Position numbers and translations under genes: made by a program. Shown here one piece after another: positions 9,112 through 18,835 of a stretch of 64,000 nt of DNA. The notes below the pieces were generated by a model, which saw only the letters and a list, made by a program, of their open reading frames with translations, had not been told where the DNA came from and did no database searches. Where the stretch lies: positions 88,948-152,947 of the forward strand of contig CADCFN010000008.1 of assembly GCA_902800715.1 (NCBI GenBank), in the 5' to 3' direction. The number at the start of each line of letters is the position of its first letter. Position 1 is the stretch's first letter. The DNA comes from an uncultured Bacteroidales bacterium. GTDB lineage: Bacteria; Bacteroidota; Bacteroidia; Bacteroidales; Muribaculaceae.

Positions 9112-12100
9112 ATGAAGATGAGAAAACTGATATTTAAGTTCCGTCATCTGGTCAGGCTGTTGGCGGTGGCGGCGCTCGTTATGGGCGGCGGCACGGTACT
9201 GGCAGCGCCTTCGCCGCAGACACAGAGTGGCGCGGTGCAGGCCTCGACGGTGACAGGACTGGTGCTTGACGAGAATGGCGACCCCGTCATTGGGGCGACC
9301 GTGAGTGCCAAGGGACTCAATGCAACTGCCGTCACGGGCTTTGACGGGCGTTTTGCCATTCAGGCACCGCAGGGCTCGACCCTGGTTGTGAGTTATGTGG
9401 GCTACGGCACCCGTGAGGTGCCGGTCGATGGCAATGACTTGACCATCAGCCTGATGCAGGATGCCCAAGTGCTGAATGAGGTCGTTGTCACCGCCCTCGG
9501 TATCAAAAAGGAGGCTAAGTCGCTCTCCTACAACGTGCAGCAGATGAGCGGTGATGCGCTGATGCGTGTGCAGGACGCCAACTTCGTCAATTCGCTGGCG
9601 GGCAAGGTCGCTGGTGTGACCATTAACGCCAGCGCGACGGGTGCGGGCGGCAGCAGCCGCGTCGTGATGCGCGGTGCCAAGTCCATCAACGGCAACAACA
9701 ATGTACTCTACGTCGTGGACGGTATTCCCATGCAAAACCTCTCCAGCGAGCAGCCCGAGGGCATCTTTGCCGGAGCGGGCCAGACGGGTGATGCCACCAG
9801 CAACATCAACCCCGATGACATCGAGAGCATCAGTGCCCTGACAGGCCCCACAGCGGCCGCCCTCTACGGTGCCAATGCCGCCAATGGTGTCATCATCATC
9901 ACGACCAAGCGCGGCCGTGAGGGTAGGGTGGATGTGACCTACAACGGCAGTTTCCAGTTCTCGCGCCCCTTTGTTCTGCCCCGTTTCCAGAACCAATATG
10001 GTCCCAGCGAGACGGGCAGTTACTTCAGTTGGGGTGAGAAATTGGATAAGCCCAGCAGTTATCGTCCCGCCGACTTTTTCCAGACGGGTGCCCACATCGC
10101 CAACTCGGTGAGCCTGAGCACCGGCACCGAAAAAAATCAGACCTATCTGTCGCTTGGTGCCACCAATGCCCAGGGCATCATCCACAGCAACAACTACGAT
10201 CGCTATAATGTCTCGGTTCGCAATACGACTAAATTCCTCGACAACCGCATGACGCTCGACTTGGGCTATATGCTTGCCGCCGTCAAGGAGCAGAACATGA
10301 TCAGCCAGGGCCAGTACCACAATCCGCTAGTACCGGTCTATCTGTTCCCGGCAGGCGATGATTTCTCCAAGTTGGGCTATTACGAGCGCTATGACACGGG
10401 CCGCAATTTCCCCGTGCAGTATTGGCCATACAACTACGACATCTCGATGGAGAATCCCTATTGGGAGACCGAGCGCGAGCGTTTCATCAATCACAAGGAG
10501 CGCCATCAGGCGACCGTCTCGCTCAACTGGCGCATCACCCCGTGGCTGGATATCACGGGCCGTGCGAAGTATGACAAGAGCAGTGACAAGTACGAGGAGA
10601 AGTTCTACGCCTCGACCAACACGCTCTATGCCTCCAAATACGGCCACTACGGTCTGCGCAACGTGAGCAACCGCCAGCTGTATGCCGAGGTGTTCGCCAA
10701 GGTCAATAAATACTTTGCCGACAACCGTTGGAACCTGAGCGGTGTGCTGGGTACGAGTTTTGACCAGCGCGACAACAGCATCGAGGGTTTCAGTGGTCAC
10801 CTGAAGGGTACTGCCAACAAGTTCACCCTCGCCAACGTCGAGACCTCCAACTCGACCTTCAAACCCGTGCAGAGCGGTTATCGCACCCAGTTGCAGAGCG
10901 TCTATGCCACCGCCCAGTTGGGCTATCGTGGTATGGCTTATATCGACGTGACTGCCCGCAACGACTGGTCCAGCAAGTTGGAAAAGAGCTATTTCTACTG
11001 GTCGGCTGGCGTGTCTGCCATCTGGACCGACATCATTCCCGTTCTCGGGCGTGGCGGCTGGCTCACATACCTCAAAACCCGCGTGGGCTACTCCCAGGTG
11101 GGTAACGAGCCCAATGAGCCGTTCTTGACGCATGAGACCTATGCCATCAACCCCTCGACGGGCCTTGCCGAGACCTCGACGCGCATGCTCACCGACCTTA
11201 AACCCGAGCGCACCGACTCATGGGAGGCTGGTATTGACCTGTACATGTTCAGCAGCCGTCTGAAAGTGAATGCGACGCTCTACAAGTCCAGCACGCGCAA
11301 CCAGTTCTTCTATCCCGCCTTGCCCGCCTCGTCGGGTTACACCAGTGCGGTAGTCAACGGTGGCCGTGTGGACAACAAGGGCGTGGAACTCACCGCTCAC
11401 TACACGCAGCCCATCGGAGCCCTCACTTGGGAAACTTTTGTGACCTGGACACTCAACCGCAACAAGGTGAAGCAGTTGCTCAAGAACTGGCGCAATCCCA
11501 TCGACGGCGAGATTTACAATCTGGACGAACTCTACATGGGTGGCACTTCGGGCTACCAGATACGCCTGACTGAGGGCGGAACGCTGAGCGACGTGTATGT
11601 CTCCACGCTCAAGACCGACGAGCATGGCGCCATCTACGTCAATCCCGAGCGCCAGACCGTTGAGGCCAATCCCAACAACAATGCCTATTACATCTACGCT
11701 GGTCAGGCGGCACCCCGCTACAATCTGTCGTGGGGCAACTCGCTGTCCTTCAAGGGTGTGACTGTTTCGGCATTGCTGGCATACCGCAACGGCGGTATCG
11801 TCGTGAGCGAGACACAGGCCATTTTGGACTACTATGGCGCCAGCGAGGCCACACAAGACGCCCGCAACGACGGCGGCGTGGTCATCAACGGCAAGAAAAT
11901 CAATGCCCAGGGCTACTACCAGACCGTGGGCAATCCCAACGGCACGGTCGATTCCCGTTATGTCTATAGCGCGACCAACCTCAGGCTCGCCGAGTTGAGC
12001 GTCGGCTATGACGTGCCCGTTTACCGCTGGGTGAAGTGGATAAAGGGCCTGAATGTGTCCTTTGTGGCACACAACCTGTGTATGCTCTACAACAAGGCCC

Positions 12101-12210
12101 CCTATGACCCCGAGGCGACCTCCAACACGGGCACCTACTACCAGGGCATCGACTACTTCATGCAGCCCAGCCTGCGTTCGATGGGATTTAATGTGAAACT
12201 CAAATTCTGA
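9112..12210 (+). CDS. SusC/RagA-family TonB-dependent outer membrane transporter
   Basis: This 1032-residue protein is the outer-membrane barrel that imports glycans in partnership with SusD. A signal peptide ending near VLAAP is followed by a carboxypeptidase-like regulatory domain (GLVLDENGDPVIGATVSAKG, FDGRFAI, VVSYVGYGT; residues about 46-120). The TonB-box region LNEVVVTALGIKKE lies near residue 122, and a plug domain contains VDGIPMQNLSS. The C-terminus ends MGFNVKLKF, a typical final barrel strand with terminal Phe. There is no N-terminal STN domain, so it is not expected to signal to an anti-sigma factor. SusD follows after 7 bp. Substrate is inferred from the GH18 enzyme downstream. 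Confidence 0.95.
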   Translation: MKMRKLIFKFRHLVRLLAVAALVMGGGTVLAAPSPQTQSGAVQASTVTGLVLDENGDPVIGATVSAKGLNATAVTGFDGRFAIQAPQGSTLVVSYVGYGTREVPVDGNDLTISLMQDAQVLNEVVVTALGIKKEAKSLSYNVQQMSGDALMRVQDANFVNSLAGKVAGVTINASATGAGGSSRVVMRGAKSINGNNNVLYVVDGIPMQNLSSEQPEGIFAGAGQTGDATSNINPDDIESISALTGPTAAALYGANAANGVIIITTKRGREGRVDVTYNGSFQFSRPFVLPRFQNQYGPSETGSYFSWGEKLDKPSSYRPADFFQTGAHIANSVSLSTGTEKNQTYLSLGATNAQGIIHSNNYDRYNVSVRNTTKFLDNRMTLDLGYMLAAVKEQNMISQGQYHNPLVPVYLFPAGDDFSKLGYYERYDTGRNFPVQYWPYNYDISMENPYWETERERFINHKERHQATVSLNWRITPWLDITGRAKYDKSSDKYEEKFYASTNTLYASKYGHYGLRNVSNRQLYAEVFAKVNKYFADNRWNLSGVLGTSFDQRDNSIEGFSGHLKGTANKFTLANVETSNSTFKPVQSGYRTQLQSVYATAQLGYRGMAYIDVTARNDWSSKLEKSYFYWSAGVSAIWTDIIPVLGRGGWLTYLKTRVGYSQVGNEPNEPFLTHETYAINPSTGLAETSTRMLTDLKPERTDSWEAGIDLYMFSSRLKVNATLYKSSTRNQFFYPALPASSGYTSAVVNGGRVDNKGVELTAHYTQPIGALTWETFVTWTLNRNKVKQLLKNWRNPIDGEIYNLDELYMGGTSGYQIRLTEGGTLSDVYVSTLKTDEHGAIYVNPERQTVEANPNNNAYYIYAGQAAPRYNLSWGNSLSFKGVTVSALLAYRNGGIVVSETQAILDYYGASEATQDARNDGGVVINGKKINAQGYYQTVGNPNGTVDSRYVYSATNLRLAELSVGYDVPVYRWVKWIKGLNVSFVAHNLCMLYNKAPYDPEATSNTGTYYQGIDYFMQPSLRSMGFNVKLKF

Positions 12211-12217
12211 TACGGCT

Positions 12218-13846
12218 ATGAAGACAAGAATCATCATCAGTATAGCTGTCGCCGTGATGTTGGCGGCATGCACCAAGTCGTTTGACGAAATTAACACCAA
12301 CCAGCACCAGCTCACTGACGAGGAACTCGCCAACGACTACCAGAACGTGGGCGCCTTTTTCTCCCAGATGGTCAATCGTGTCGTCCTCTTCGACGATGGG
12401 TCGGGCAATTGCCTCTCATCGGACTATCAGGTGGCGCAGGGCTTGAGCGCCGATGCCTTTTCGGGCTATCTGGCGCTGACGGGCACCTGGCGCAACGGCG
12501 TTCACAACGGTTCCTACAGCTTCGTGAGCGGGTGGTATGACCAGATGTTCACCCGTGCCTTCAGCGAGGTCATGCCCGCCTGGCAGCGCGTTACTAAGGT
12601 TGCTGGCGAGATGAATCAGCCCGCTGTTGCAGCACTGGCGACCATCGTCAAGGTCGAGGCGCTGCACCGCGTGACCGACATGTACGGTCCCATCCCTTAT
12701 ATCCATTTCGGTAGCGGTGCGCTGGGAACGGCTTATGACCGCCAGCAGGAGGTGTATAAAAAGTTCTTTGAGGAACTGGACGAGGCCATCAATGTGCTCA
12801 TGCCGCTTGCCGAGTCTGGCGGCGTCTTGCTGCCCGACTATGACAACGTCTATGAGGGCAACGTGATGCGTTGGGTGAAGTTTGCCAACACGTTGCGCCT
12901 GCGCCTGGCGCTGCGTGTGGTCTATGCCGACCCCGCACTGGCGCAGCAGGAGGCCGAGAAATCTGCGGCATGTCCTGCAGGCTTCATCGAGACGGCTGCC
13001 GAGCGTGCCCAGTTGCTGCACGGCCGCCTGACCTACTTCCACCCGAACTATGACATGGCCTACAACTTCAATGCGGGCGAGGTGCGCATGGGTGCCTCTA
13101 TGGACTGCTACATGAACGGCTACAGTGACCCGCGTTTGGCTGCCTACTTCTTGCCAGCCACCAACGACAACAAGTACCATGGCGTGCGCCTGGGCGTCCA
13201 CAACATGAATCCCACGCGCTATGCCGGCGTGTATGTTTCCAACCTGAACATCGACCAAGCCACCACGCCCATTGTGTGGATGACGGCTGCCGAGAGCTAC
13301 TTCCTGCGTGCCGAGGCTGCCCTGCGCGGATGGAACATGGGTGGCACGGCACGGGCATTCTATGAAGCGGGAATCCGTGCGTCTTTTGGCGAGAACAACG
13401 TGAGCGGTGAAGATGCCTATATCTCCAACACGTCATTGAAGCCCACGCGCTATATGGACCGCACCAACGGCGGCAATGCCATTGCCGCCCCCAGCACGAT
13501 TACCATCGCCTGGGACGACGCTGCCGACTTTGAGACCAACCTGGAACGCATCATCACCCAGAAGTGGATTGCGATGTACCCCGACGGTTGCGAGGGTTGG
13601 GCAGAATTCCGCCGCACGGGATATCCTCGCCTGTTGCCCGTCGTGAACAACGATAGCCAGGGACTCATCGACACCGACATCCAGGTGCGTCGATGCCCCT
13701 TCCCCGTGCAGGAGTATAACACCAACGAGGCTGCCGTGCAGGCTGCTGTCCAGTTGCTGGGCAGCGAGGCCATGGGCGGCGGTCAGGATAATGGCGGTAC
13801 CCGCTTGTGGTGGGACCGCAAGCAGTTAACAGTTGATAGTGAATAG
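12218..13846 (+). CDS. SusD/RagB-family glycan-binding lipoprotein
   Basis: The 542-residue lipoprotein forms the lid of the SusC transporter and binds glycan at the cell surface. The signal peptide ends in a lipobox (MLAAC, Cys 18). The TPR-like helical repeats of SusD are visible (VKVEALHRVTDMYGPIPYI, NVMRWVKFANTLRLRLALRV) and the C-terminal part has ITQKWIAMYPDGCEGWAEFRRTGYP, the usual end of the SusD-like superfamily. Overall it resembles the SusD_2 subfamily. It lies 7 bp after SusC and 15 bp before GH18, in one operon. The last codons run into the AT-rich string gttgatagtgaatagttaat, a dispersed intergenic sequence of this genome, so the natural C-terminus may have been altered slightly. 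Confidence 0.93.
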   Translation: MKTRIIISIAVAVMLAACTKSFDEINTNQHQLTDEELANDYQNVGAFFSQMVNRVVLFDDGSGNCLSSDYQVAQGLSADAFSGYLALTGTWRNGVHNGSYSFVSGWYDQMFTRAFSEVMPAWQRVTKVAGEMNQPAVAALATIVKVEALHRVTDMYGPIPYIHFGSGALGTAYDRQQEVYKKFFEELDEAINVLMPLAESGGVLLPDYDNVYEGNVMRWVKFANTLRLRLALRVVYADPALAQQEAEKSAACPAGFIETAAERAQLLHGRLTYFHPNYDMAYNFNAGEVRMGASMDCYMNGYSDPRLAAYFLPATNDNKYHGVRLGVHNMNPTRYAGVYVSNLNIDQATTPIVWMTAAESYFLRAEAALRGWNMGGTARAFYEAGIRASFGENNVSGEDAYISNTSLKPTRYMDRTNGGNAIAAPSTITIAWDDAADFETNLERIITQKWIAMYPDGCEGWAEFRRTGYPRLLPVVNNDSQGLIDTDIQVRRCPFPVQEYNTNEAAVQAAVQLLGSEAMGGGQDNGGTRLWWDRKQLTVDSE

Positions 13847-13861
13847 TTAATAGTTGGTAAA

Positions 13862-14797
13862 ATGAAAGTTACAAGATATATCATTGCTGCAGCATTGTTG
13901 GCACTGTTCATCTCGTGTGATACCAAGCCCGAGGCGTTGGACCTGCAGCCATTGAAAGAGTACAGCGAGGAATATTACCAGGCGCTGCGCGACTATAAGG
14001 CGACTCCCCACGAAATCTGCTACGTCTATTATGCCGACTGGGCGCCCATCGAGGGTGCCAGCGGCTACAAGGACCCGGCATCGTGGGGCGAGCGCATCAT
14101 CGGCTTGCCCGACAGCATCGACATCGTGAACCTGTGGATGGGAATCCCCACGCCCGAGACGCATCCCGTGGCCTATCAGGACATGATAGAGACGCGCGAC
14201 AAGAAGGGCACCCGTTTCGTTTTCCATGCCGATGCATCTAACTATAACCACAAGTTCACCATTGGCGGCATCTCCTACAACCTCTCCAGTGACCGCAGCG
14301 AGGAGGCCATTCGTGCCTATGCCCGCTGGGTCTGTGACACGGTTGTCAAGACAGGCCTTGACGGAGCCGATTTCGACTACGAGGGATGGAACAGCCAGCA
14401 CCTGACCTGGGCCATCGAGGAATGTGACAAAATCTTCGGTCCCAACGGCCAATATCCCGAGAAACTCGTCATTGTCGATTATTTCTCGGTTTCGCCTCCA
14501 TTGGCGTGTGACCCCTATGTGGACTACTACGTCAAGCAGGCCTACAGCCAGCAGGGCGCTGGGGTAGGGGCGACAGGACACCCCGACGAGAAGACGGTCT
14601 ATTGCGAGTCCTTCGGCCAGAAGCCTACGGGTGGAGAAATCCTCAACTATGCTGCCTGGGAGCCCGCCACGGGCCACAAGGGAGGCTGTGGCGCCTACTA
14701 TGTGGAGCGCAACTACTACAACACGAGCGACGGGGTGCCCTACGGTGCCATCCGCCGTGCCATCCAGATTATGAACCCTGCCAGGAAATCTCAATAA
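13862..14797 (+). CDS. GH18 family lipoprotein, probable endo-beta-N-acetylglucosaminidase
   Basis: This 311-residue lipoprotein (lipobox FISC, Cys 19) belongs to glycoside hydrolase family 18. The hallmark DxxDxDxE is intact as DGADFDYE (residues 167-174), with Glu174 the expected acid/base. YVYYADW near residue 54 and the late motif PATGHKGGCGAYYVERNYY fit the barrel. Family 18 enzymes of Bacteroides glycan loci cut the chitobiose core of N-glycans between its two GlcNAc residues. The neighbours (SusC, SusD, DUF1735-LamG protein) are those of high-mannose N-glycan loci such as the BT3983-BT3987 region of B. thetaiotaomicron. The substrate is inferred; chitin or peptidoglycan glycans are alternatives. 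Confidence 0.88.
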   Translation: MKVTRYIIAAALLALFISCDTKPEALDLQPLKEYSEEYYQALRDYKATPHEICYVYYADWAPIEGASGYKDPASWGERIIGLPDSIDIVNLWMGIPTPETHPVAYQDMIETRDKKGTRFVFHADASNYNHKFTIGGISYNLSSDRSEEAIRAYARWVCDTVVKTGLDGADFDYEGWNSQHLTWAIEECDKIFGPNGQYPEKLVIVDYFSVSPPLACDPYVDYYVKQAYSQQGAGVGATGHPDEKTVYCESFGQKPTGGEILNYAAWEPATGHKGGCGAYYVERNYYNTSDGVPYGAIRRAIQIMNPARKSQ

Positions 14798-14819
14798 TTC
14801 GCCCTCAGTGTTAATCTAT

Positions 14820-14839
14820 GCCGTGACTCCGGTCACGGC
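14820..14839 (+). other. Intercistronic hairpin within the SusC/D operon
   Basis: GCCGTGAC and GTCACGGC pair perfectly around the loop TCCG. There is no T tract, so this looks like an RNA stability or processing element between the GH18 and DUF1735 genes, not a terminator. Confidence 0.5.
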
Positions 14840-14859
14840 CATCAATAAAACAGACAACA

Positions 14860-16080
14860 ATGAAAAAGAATATATTCAAAGTGCTATTTCTCATGGCTGC
14901 CGGCCTGTTGCTGGCTGCCTGCAACAGCGAGGGCGACAATTTTGATTACCAGAAGGTGGGACTGCTCATTTCGGGTACCGAACAGTTGCCGGTACAGCGC
15001 TTCACGGTCGATGAACTGCCCGCTGCCTGTGCCGTGACTGTCAAGGCGACGCGCCGTTGTGCCAAGCCGGTGACCGTCCATCTTGCCATCGACACGGCCC
15101 TGGTGCGTGCCTACAACGCCAAGCATGGCACCGCCTATTATCCGGTGCCGGCCTCGGATGTCGCACTTGAGAACAGCGAGGTGACCATCAACCAGGGCGA
15201 AGCCCTGTCCACGGCTGCCCAGGTCAAGGTCATGAGTACCGACGACTTCATCGAGGGCGCTACCTATGTGATTCCCGTGACCATCCGTCAGGTCGATGGC
15301 GACGGCGGTGAGGTCATCGAGAGCAGCCGTACCATCTTCCTGCAGATTTCCCGCATCATCTCGTTCTACTCGCTCGAGAATAACCAGAATGCCTCGTCCA
15401 ACTACATCTTCCCCGATGACAAGATGGTGAACTTGACCAACTACACCATTGAGTTCAAGGTCTATTCCTATAAGTTCGGCAAGGTGGGTGACATCAAACG
15501 TGTCCTGTCCGTCGAGGGCAAGAACGAGGAGGAAGCCAATATGTTCCGCTTCGGCGAGAACGGCTCGGCGGGCGGTGACATCCTGCAATGGGTGCTGCCT
15601 GGAGGCAGATGCTTCTCCTCGACGCATTTCAAGACCAACCGCTGGTATCTCGTTTCCTGCACCTACGACGGCGCTACCTTCAAGATGTATGTCGATGGCG
15701 TCGAGGATGCACAAGCAAGCGGCAGCGGCAAGGCAACGCCTTTCCAGCGCTTTGAGTTGGGTATGTCTTGGGGTGGCTATCGCACGAGCCAGTTCTTCCA
15801 GGGCAGGCTCTGTGAGGTGCGCGTGTGGAACCGTGCCCTCACCGCCAGCGAGATTTCCACGGGCTTTGCGGGCGTGAATGCCCACAGCGACGGCCTGGTA
15901 GCCTACTGGAAAATGAACGAGGGCGAGGGCCATATCTTCCATGATGCCACGGGCCACGGCTATGACATGGACTGGACCGACACCTGGCGTGACGACAAGG
16001 AAAACGGCGTCCTCGTCCACCATGATTACAGCCAGTACATCAAGTGGATAAAAGACGACAACAACAAGGTAGCCCAATAA
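14860..16080 (+). CDS. DUF1735-LamG surface lipoprotein, probable glycan-binding protein
   Basis: The 406-residue lipoprotein has lipobox LLAAC (Cys 21). Residues about 30-165 form a DUF1735-type domain (VTVHLAIDTALVRAYNAKHGTAYYPVP). Residues about 170-390 form a concanavalin-like LamG domain (YTIEFKVYSYKF, WYLVSCTYDGATFKMYVDGVE, LCEVRVWNRALTASEI, GLVAYWKMNEGEGHIFHDATG). Proteins of this architecture sit beside GH18 enzymes in N-glycan loci and are thought to hold the glycan or glycoprotein at the surface. It is the last gene of the SusC/D operon, 62 bp after GH18. No catalytic motif is visible. Confidence 0.9.
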   Translation: MKKNIFKVLFLMAAGLLLAACNSEGDNFDYQKVGLLISGTEQLPVQRFTVDELPAACAVTVKATRRCAKPVTVHLAIDTALVRAYNAKHGTAYYPVPASDVALENSEVTINQGEALSTAAQVKVMSTDDFIEGATYVIPVTIRQVDGDGGEVIESSRTIFLQISRIISFYSLENNQNASSNYIFPDDKMVNLTNYTIEFKVYSYKFGKVGDIKRVLSVEGKNEEEANMFRFGENGSAGGDILQWVLPGGRCFSSTHFKTNRWYLVSCTYDGATFKMYVDGVEDAQASGSGKATPFQRFELGMSWGGYRTSQFFQGRLCEVRVWNRALTASEISTGFAGVNAHSDGLVAYWKMNEGEGHIFHDATGHGYDMDWTDTWRDDKENGVLVHHDYSQYIKWIKDDNNKVAQ

Positions 16081-16324
16081 CACAGCACCTCACCACTCAT
16101 CAGCAACCACCCTAAAGTCCCTAAGGACCTTAATGACCTTAAAGTCCTTAAAGTCCTTAAAGACTTTAAAATCCCTAAAAACTGATGACTGAAAAAGTGA
16201 AAACTGGCACCTTTTACATCAATCTGCTGGCACTTTAACCATTAATCAAGCTTAATGGTGTTCGGTTTGCACAAATTTTGACTACCTTTGTCGGTTGGAA
16301 TAATTGTAAAATGTAGATTAATAA
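16081..16324. repeat. Intergenic region with tandem CTTAAAGTC repeats
   Basis: Between the glycan locus and manA, 16110-16182 is low-complexity sequence made of CTTAAAGTC and CCTAAAG variants; three perfect 9-bp units lie at about 16138-16166. The rest is AT-rich and carries the manA -7 box. No gene is seen. Confidence 0.6.
16283..16290 (+). promoter_or_regulatory. -7 box for manA
   Basis: TACCTTTG lies 41 bp before the manA ATG. A convincing -33 TTG at the right distance is missing. Confidence 0.55.
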
Positions 16325-16330
16325 TTGTCA

Positions 16331-17323
16331 ATGGAAATTTATAAGTTTAATAACATATTGAAGCCCGTCTTGTGGGGCGGTGACAAACTGGTGGCATTCA
16401 AAGGTCTGCCCGCTTGTGATGAACCCATCGGCGAGAGTTGGGAACTGTCGGCAGTGCCAGGCCATGAATCGGTTGTCAAGGGGGGCGAGGACGATGGCTT
16501 GACGCTCACCCAGCTGGTGCAGCGCTATGGCGCAGATCTCGTGGGCGAGGACGTCTATCGACGCTATGGTGACTCTTTTCCCTTGCTCATCAAGCTCATC
16601 GATGCCAAGCGTGACCTCTCCATCCAAGTGCATCCCGATGATGCCATGGCGCAACGTCGTCACGGCAGTTTTGGCAAGAATGAGATGTGGTACATCCTTG
16701 ACGCTGACGAGGGAGCGACCATCGCCACGGGCTTTAAAAGGCCAATAACGCCAGAGGAGTTTGACCGCCACCTTGCCGAAGGCACCATCCTCGACGTGGT
16801 GAACAGGGATACCTCCCATCCTGGCGACGTGTTTTATATCCCTGCCGGGATGATTCACGCCATCGGGGCAGGAAACCTGTTGGCTGAGGTACAGCAGTCC
16901 AGCGATATCACCTATCGTGTGTGGGACTACAACCGACGCGATGCCGCCGGCAACCTGCGTGAGTTGCACACGTCACAAGCCCGTGAGGCGCTCGACTTTA
17001 ACGCACGCGACGGCCAGGTTACACCTCCCGAGCCTTCCCTGATTGGCAGCACTGAGCTGCTGACCACGCGTTATTTCAGCCTGACGCATTATATCGTCGA
17101 TAAGGGCTTGAGGCTAGAGATTCCTCAATCCCACTCGTTCCTTGCAGTGACCTGCATCCAGGGCGAGAGTCTGATTGAGGCCGAAGGCTTGCCTTCATCG
17201 ACCATCAAGCAGGGCGAAACCGTCCTCATCCCTGCCTGCGCACACTGGGTTGTGTTCACGGGCTCTGCTCGACTTCTCGTCACAAGTGTTCCAAGCGAAA
17301 CAATGACAGTAAACAAATATTGA
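16331..17323 (+). CDS. manA: Mannose-6-phosphate isomerase, class I
   Basis: This 330-residue enzyme interconverts mannose-6-phosphate and fructose-6-phosphate. The start is the ATG at 16331 (MEIYKFNNILKPVLWGGDKL), not the TTG six bases upstream. WGGDKL, the zinc-site sequence IQVHPDD with FGKNEMWYIL, and YIPAGMIHAIGAGNLLAEVQQSSDITYRVWDYNR are the standard type I PMI motifs (His and Glu ligands near residues 96-110). It is of the short bacterial type. It overlaps no gene but is followed after one base by mltG, so the two are co-transcribed. It could feed mannose released by the N-glycan locus upstream into glycolysis; that link is inferred. Confidence 0.95.
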   Translation: MEIYKFNNILKPVLWGGDKLVAFKGLPACDEPIGESWELSAVPGHESVVKGGEDDGLTLTQLVQRYGADLVGEDVYRRYGDSFPLLIKLIDAKRDLSIQVHPDDAMAQRRHGSFGKNEMWYILDADEGATIATGFKRPITPEEFDRHLAEGTILDVVNRDTSHPGDVFYIPAGMIHAIGAGNLLAEVQQSSDITYRVWDYNRRDAAGNLRELHTSQAREALDFNARDGQVTPPEPSLIGSTELLTTRYFSLTHYIVDKGLRLEIPQSHSFLAVTCIQGESLIEAEGLPSSTIKQGETVLIPACAHWVVFTGSARLLVTSVPSETMTVNKY

Positions 17324-17324
17324 T

Positions 17325-18335
17325 ATGAATAAGAAAAAATGGATTATCGGCGCACTGGCTGCTATCGTGGTGATTGTAGTGGCTTGTGCAGTGCCTTATC
17401 TTTTTATGGGCGCTCCTGTCGAAGGACTTGTCAAGGTGCGTAAGGGTAGCTCGATTGACATGATTGGCGACAGTGTCAAGGCTCATGTGGACGAGTCTTT
17501 TGCCAATAAGGTGGTCACCATGTTGAGCCTGATGGGCGCCGAAGTCGAGAATCGCGAGGGCGCTTTCCGCATCAAGTCGGGAATGTCGCCTTTCACCGCT
17601 GCTCGTCGCATCAAGAACGGTGTTCAGGACGGCTTGCGCTTCACTTTCAACAATGTGCGCACGTTGGACGAATGGACCCAGCGCTGGGGCGACTTCTTCA
17701 TGGCGGGTCCCGATGCCATGCGCAAGGCGCTCAAGGACAGCACCACCTGTGCCAAGTATGGCAAGACGCCCGAGACCATCGCCTGCCTGCTGATGCCCGA
17801 CACCTATGAGTTCTACTGGAACATCACCCCCGAGAAGATGCTCGACCGCATGTATGACTATTATAACGACTTCTGGACCAGCGAGCGCAAGGCCAAAGCC
17901 GAGCGTTTGAACCTCACCCCCGACCAGGTGGCTACCATCGCCTCGATTGTCGAGGAGGAAACCAGCAAGGCCGATGAGCGCGGCAAGGTGGCACGTCTGT
18001 ACCTCAACCGCTATCAGAAGGGCATGCGTCTGCAGGCCGACCCGACGGTGAAGTTTGCCATCGGCGACTTCTCCATCAAGCGCATCACCGTACCCATGAC
18101 ACAGGTCAACTCGCCCTACAACACCTATCGTGTTGACGGCTTGCCCCCTGGTCCCATCCGCCTGCCCGAGAAATCGACTATCGATGCAGTCCTCAATGCA
18201 CCAGAGCACGACTACCTCTACATGTGTGCGCGTGCCGACTTCAGCGGTTATCACGATTTCTCCCTTGACTACACCTCTCACCTTGAGAAGGCCCACCGCT
18301 ACCAGGAGGCCCTTAACTCGCGTGGCATCAAGTGA
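17325..18335 (+). CDS. mltG: Endolytic murein transglycosylase MltG (YceG-like)
   Basis: The 336-residue inner-membrane protein has one N-terminal helix (residues about 6-28) and a periplasmic YceG-like domain. MltG cleaves nascent glycan strands and so sets peptidoglycan strand length. Conserved sequences are LLMPDTYEFYW, IASIVEEET with the catalytic Glu near residue 210, GMRLQADPTVKFAIG, SPYNTYRVDGLPPGPI and ADFSGYHDFS. The length is normal. It starts one base after manA stops. Confidence 0.93.
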   Translation: MNKKKWIIGALAAIVVIVVACAVPYLFMGAPVEGLVKVRKGSSIDMIGDSVKAHVDESFANKVVTMLSLMGAEVENREGAFRIKSGMSPFTAARRIKNGVQDGLRFTFNNVRTLDEWTQRWGDFFMAGPDAMRKALKDSTTCAKYGKTPETIACLLMPDTYEFYWNITPEKMLDRMYDYYNDFWTSERKAKAERLNLTPDQVATIASIVEEETSKADERGKVARLYLNRYQKGMRLQADPTVKFAIGDFSIKRITVPMTQVNSPYNTYRVDGLPPGPIRLPEKSTIDAVLNAPEHDYLYMCARADFSGYHDFSLDYTSHLEKAHRYQEALNSRGIK

Positions 18336-18421
18336 GACATCAACAAGATAAGCCCTTCTAGGTCATCTAGCACCTCTAGATTATCTAGCTTCATTAGAAA
18401 TAACTTAAAAAACGAGCAAAT
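18336..18421. repeat. TCTAG-rich intergenic spacer
   Basis: Between mltG and the DUF2007 gene, four TCTAG motifs occur in about 40 bp (18357-18390) in a low-complexity string. No hairpin with a T tract is evident, so read-through is possible. Confidence 0.45.
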
Positions 18422-18835
18422 ATGGAAAATGAAGATAAATTAGTTGTTTTCAACAAGTACGCCAACCCCGTTGACGCCAATATCGTCAAGGGTGCGCTTG
18501 AGGCTGTTGGCATTCCCGCCGGTGTGATTGGCGACAGTTTGGCCAATAACTTATGGAAGGAAGCCATCAGGGTTGTGGTGTTCCGTCGTGACCTGGAGGA
18601 TGCCATCAAGACCGTCTATGGCAGCGAGATGCAATATGAGGATTTCCAGGAAGAAATGGACAGGTTTGCCTTCGAGAACCTTCAGGCCTGCAACAGACTC
18701 TTCTGTGAATTGGCGCTCAAGATTCATCCCGAATTGGGTGGCTCGGAGTACCGTGAACTCTATGCCAAGGCCCGTCTTGCCGTGGATGAGGGCGACCTCA
18801 AGACCCTTGAGAAGATTCAATCTGCTTTGCAGTAA
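18422..18835 (+). CDS. DUF2007-family protein
   Basis: The 137-residue soluble protein starts with a DUF2007-type (GlnB-like) domain: DKLVVFNKYANPVDANIVKGALEAVGIPAGVIGD, residues 5-60, followed by VVVFRRDLEDA. A helical C-terminal part (residues 75-137, FCELALKIHPELGG) is common in Bacteroidales homologues. The family is called a putative signal-transducing domain, but no reaction is known. It follows mltG by 86 bp and precedes a membrane protein gene in the same orientation. Confidence 0.8.
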   Translation: MENEDKLVVFNKYANPVDANIVKGALEAVGIPAGVIGDSLANNLWKEAIRVVVFRRDLEDAIKTVYGSEMQYEDFQEEMDRFAFENLQACNRLFCELALKIHPELGGSEYRELYAKARLAVDEGDLKTLEKIQSALQ

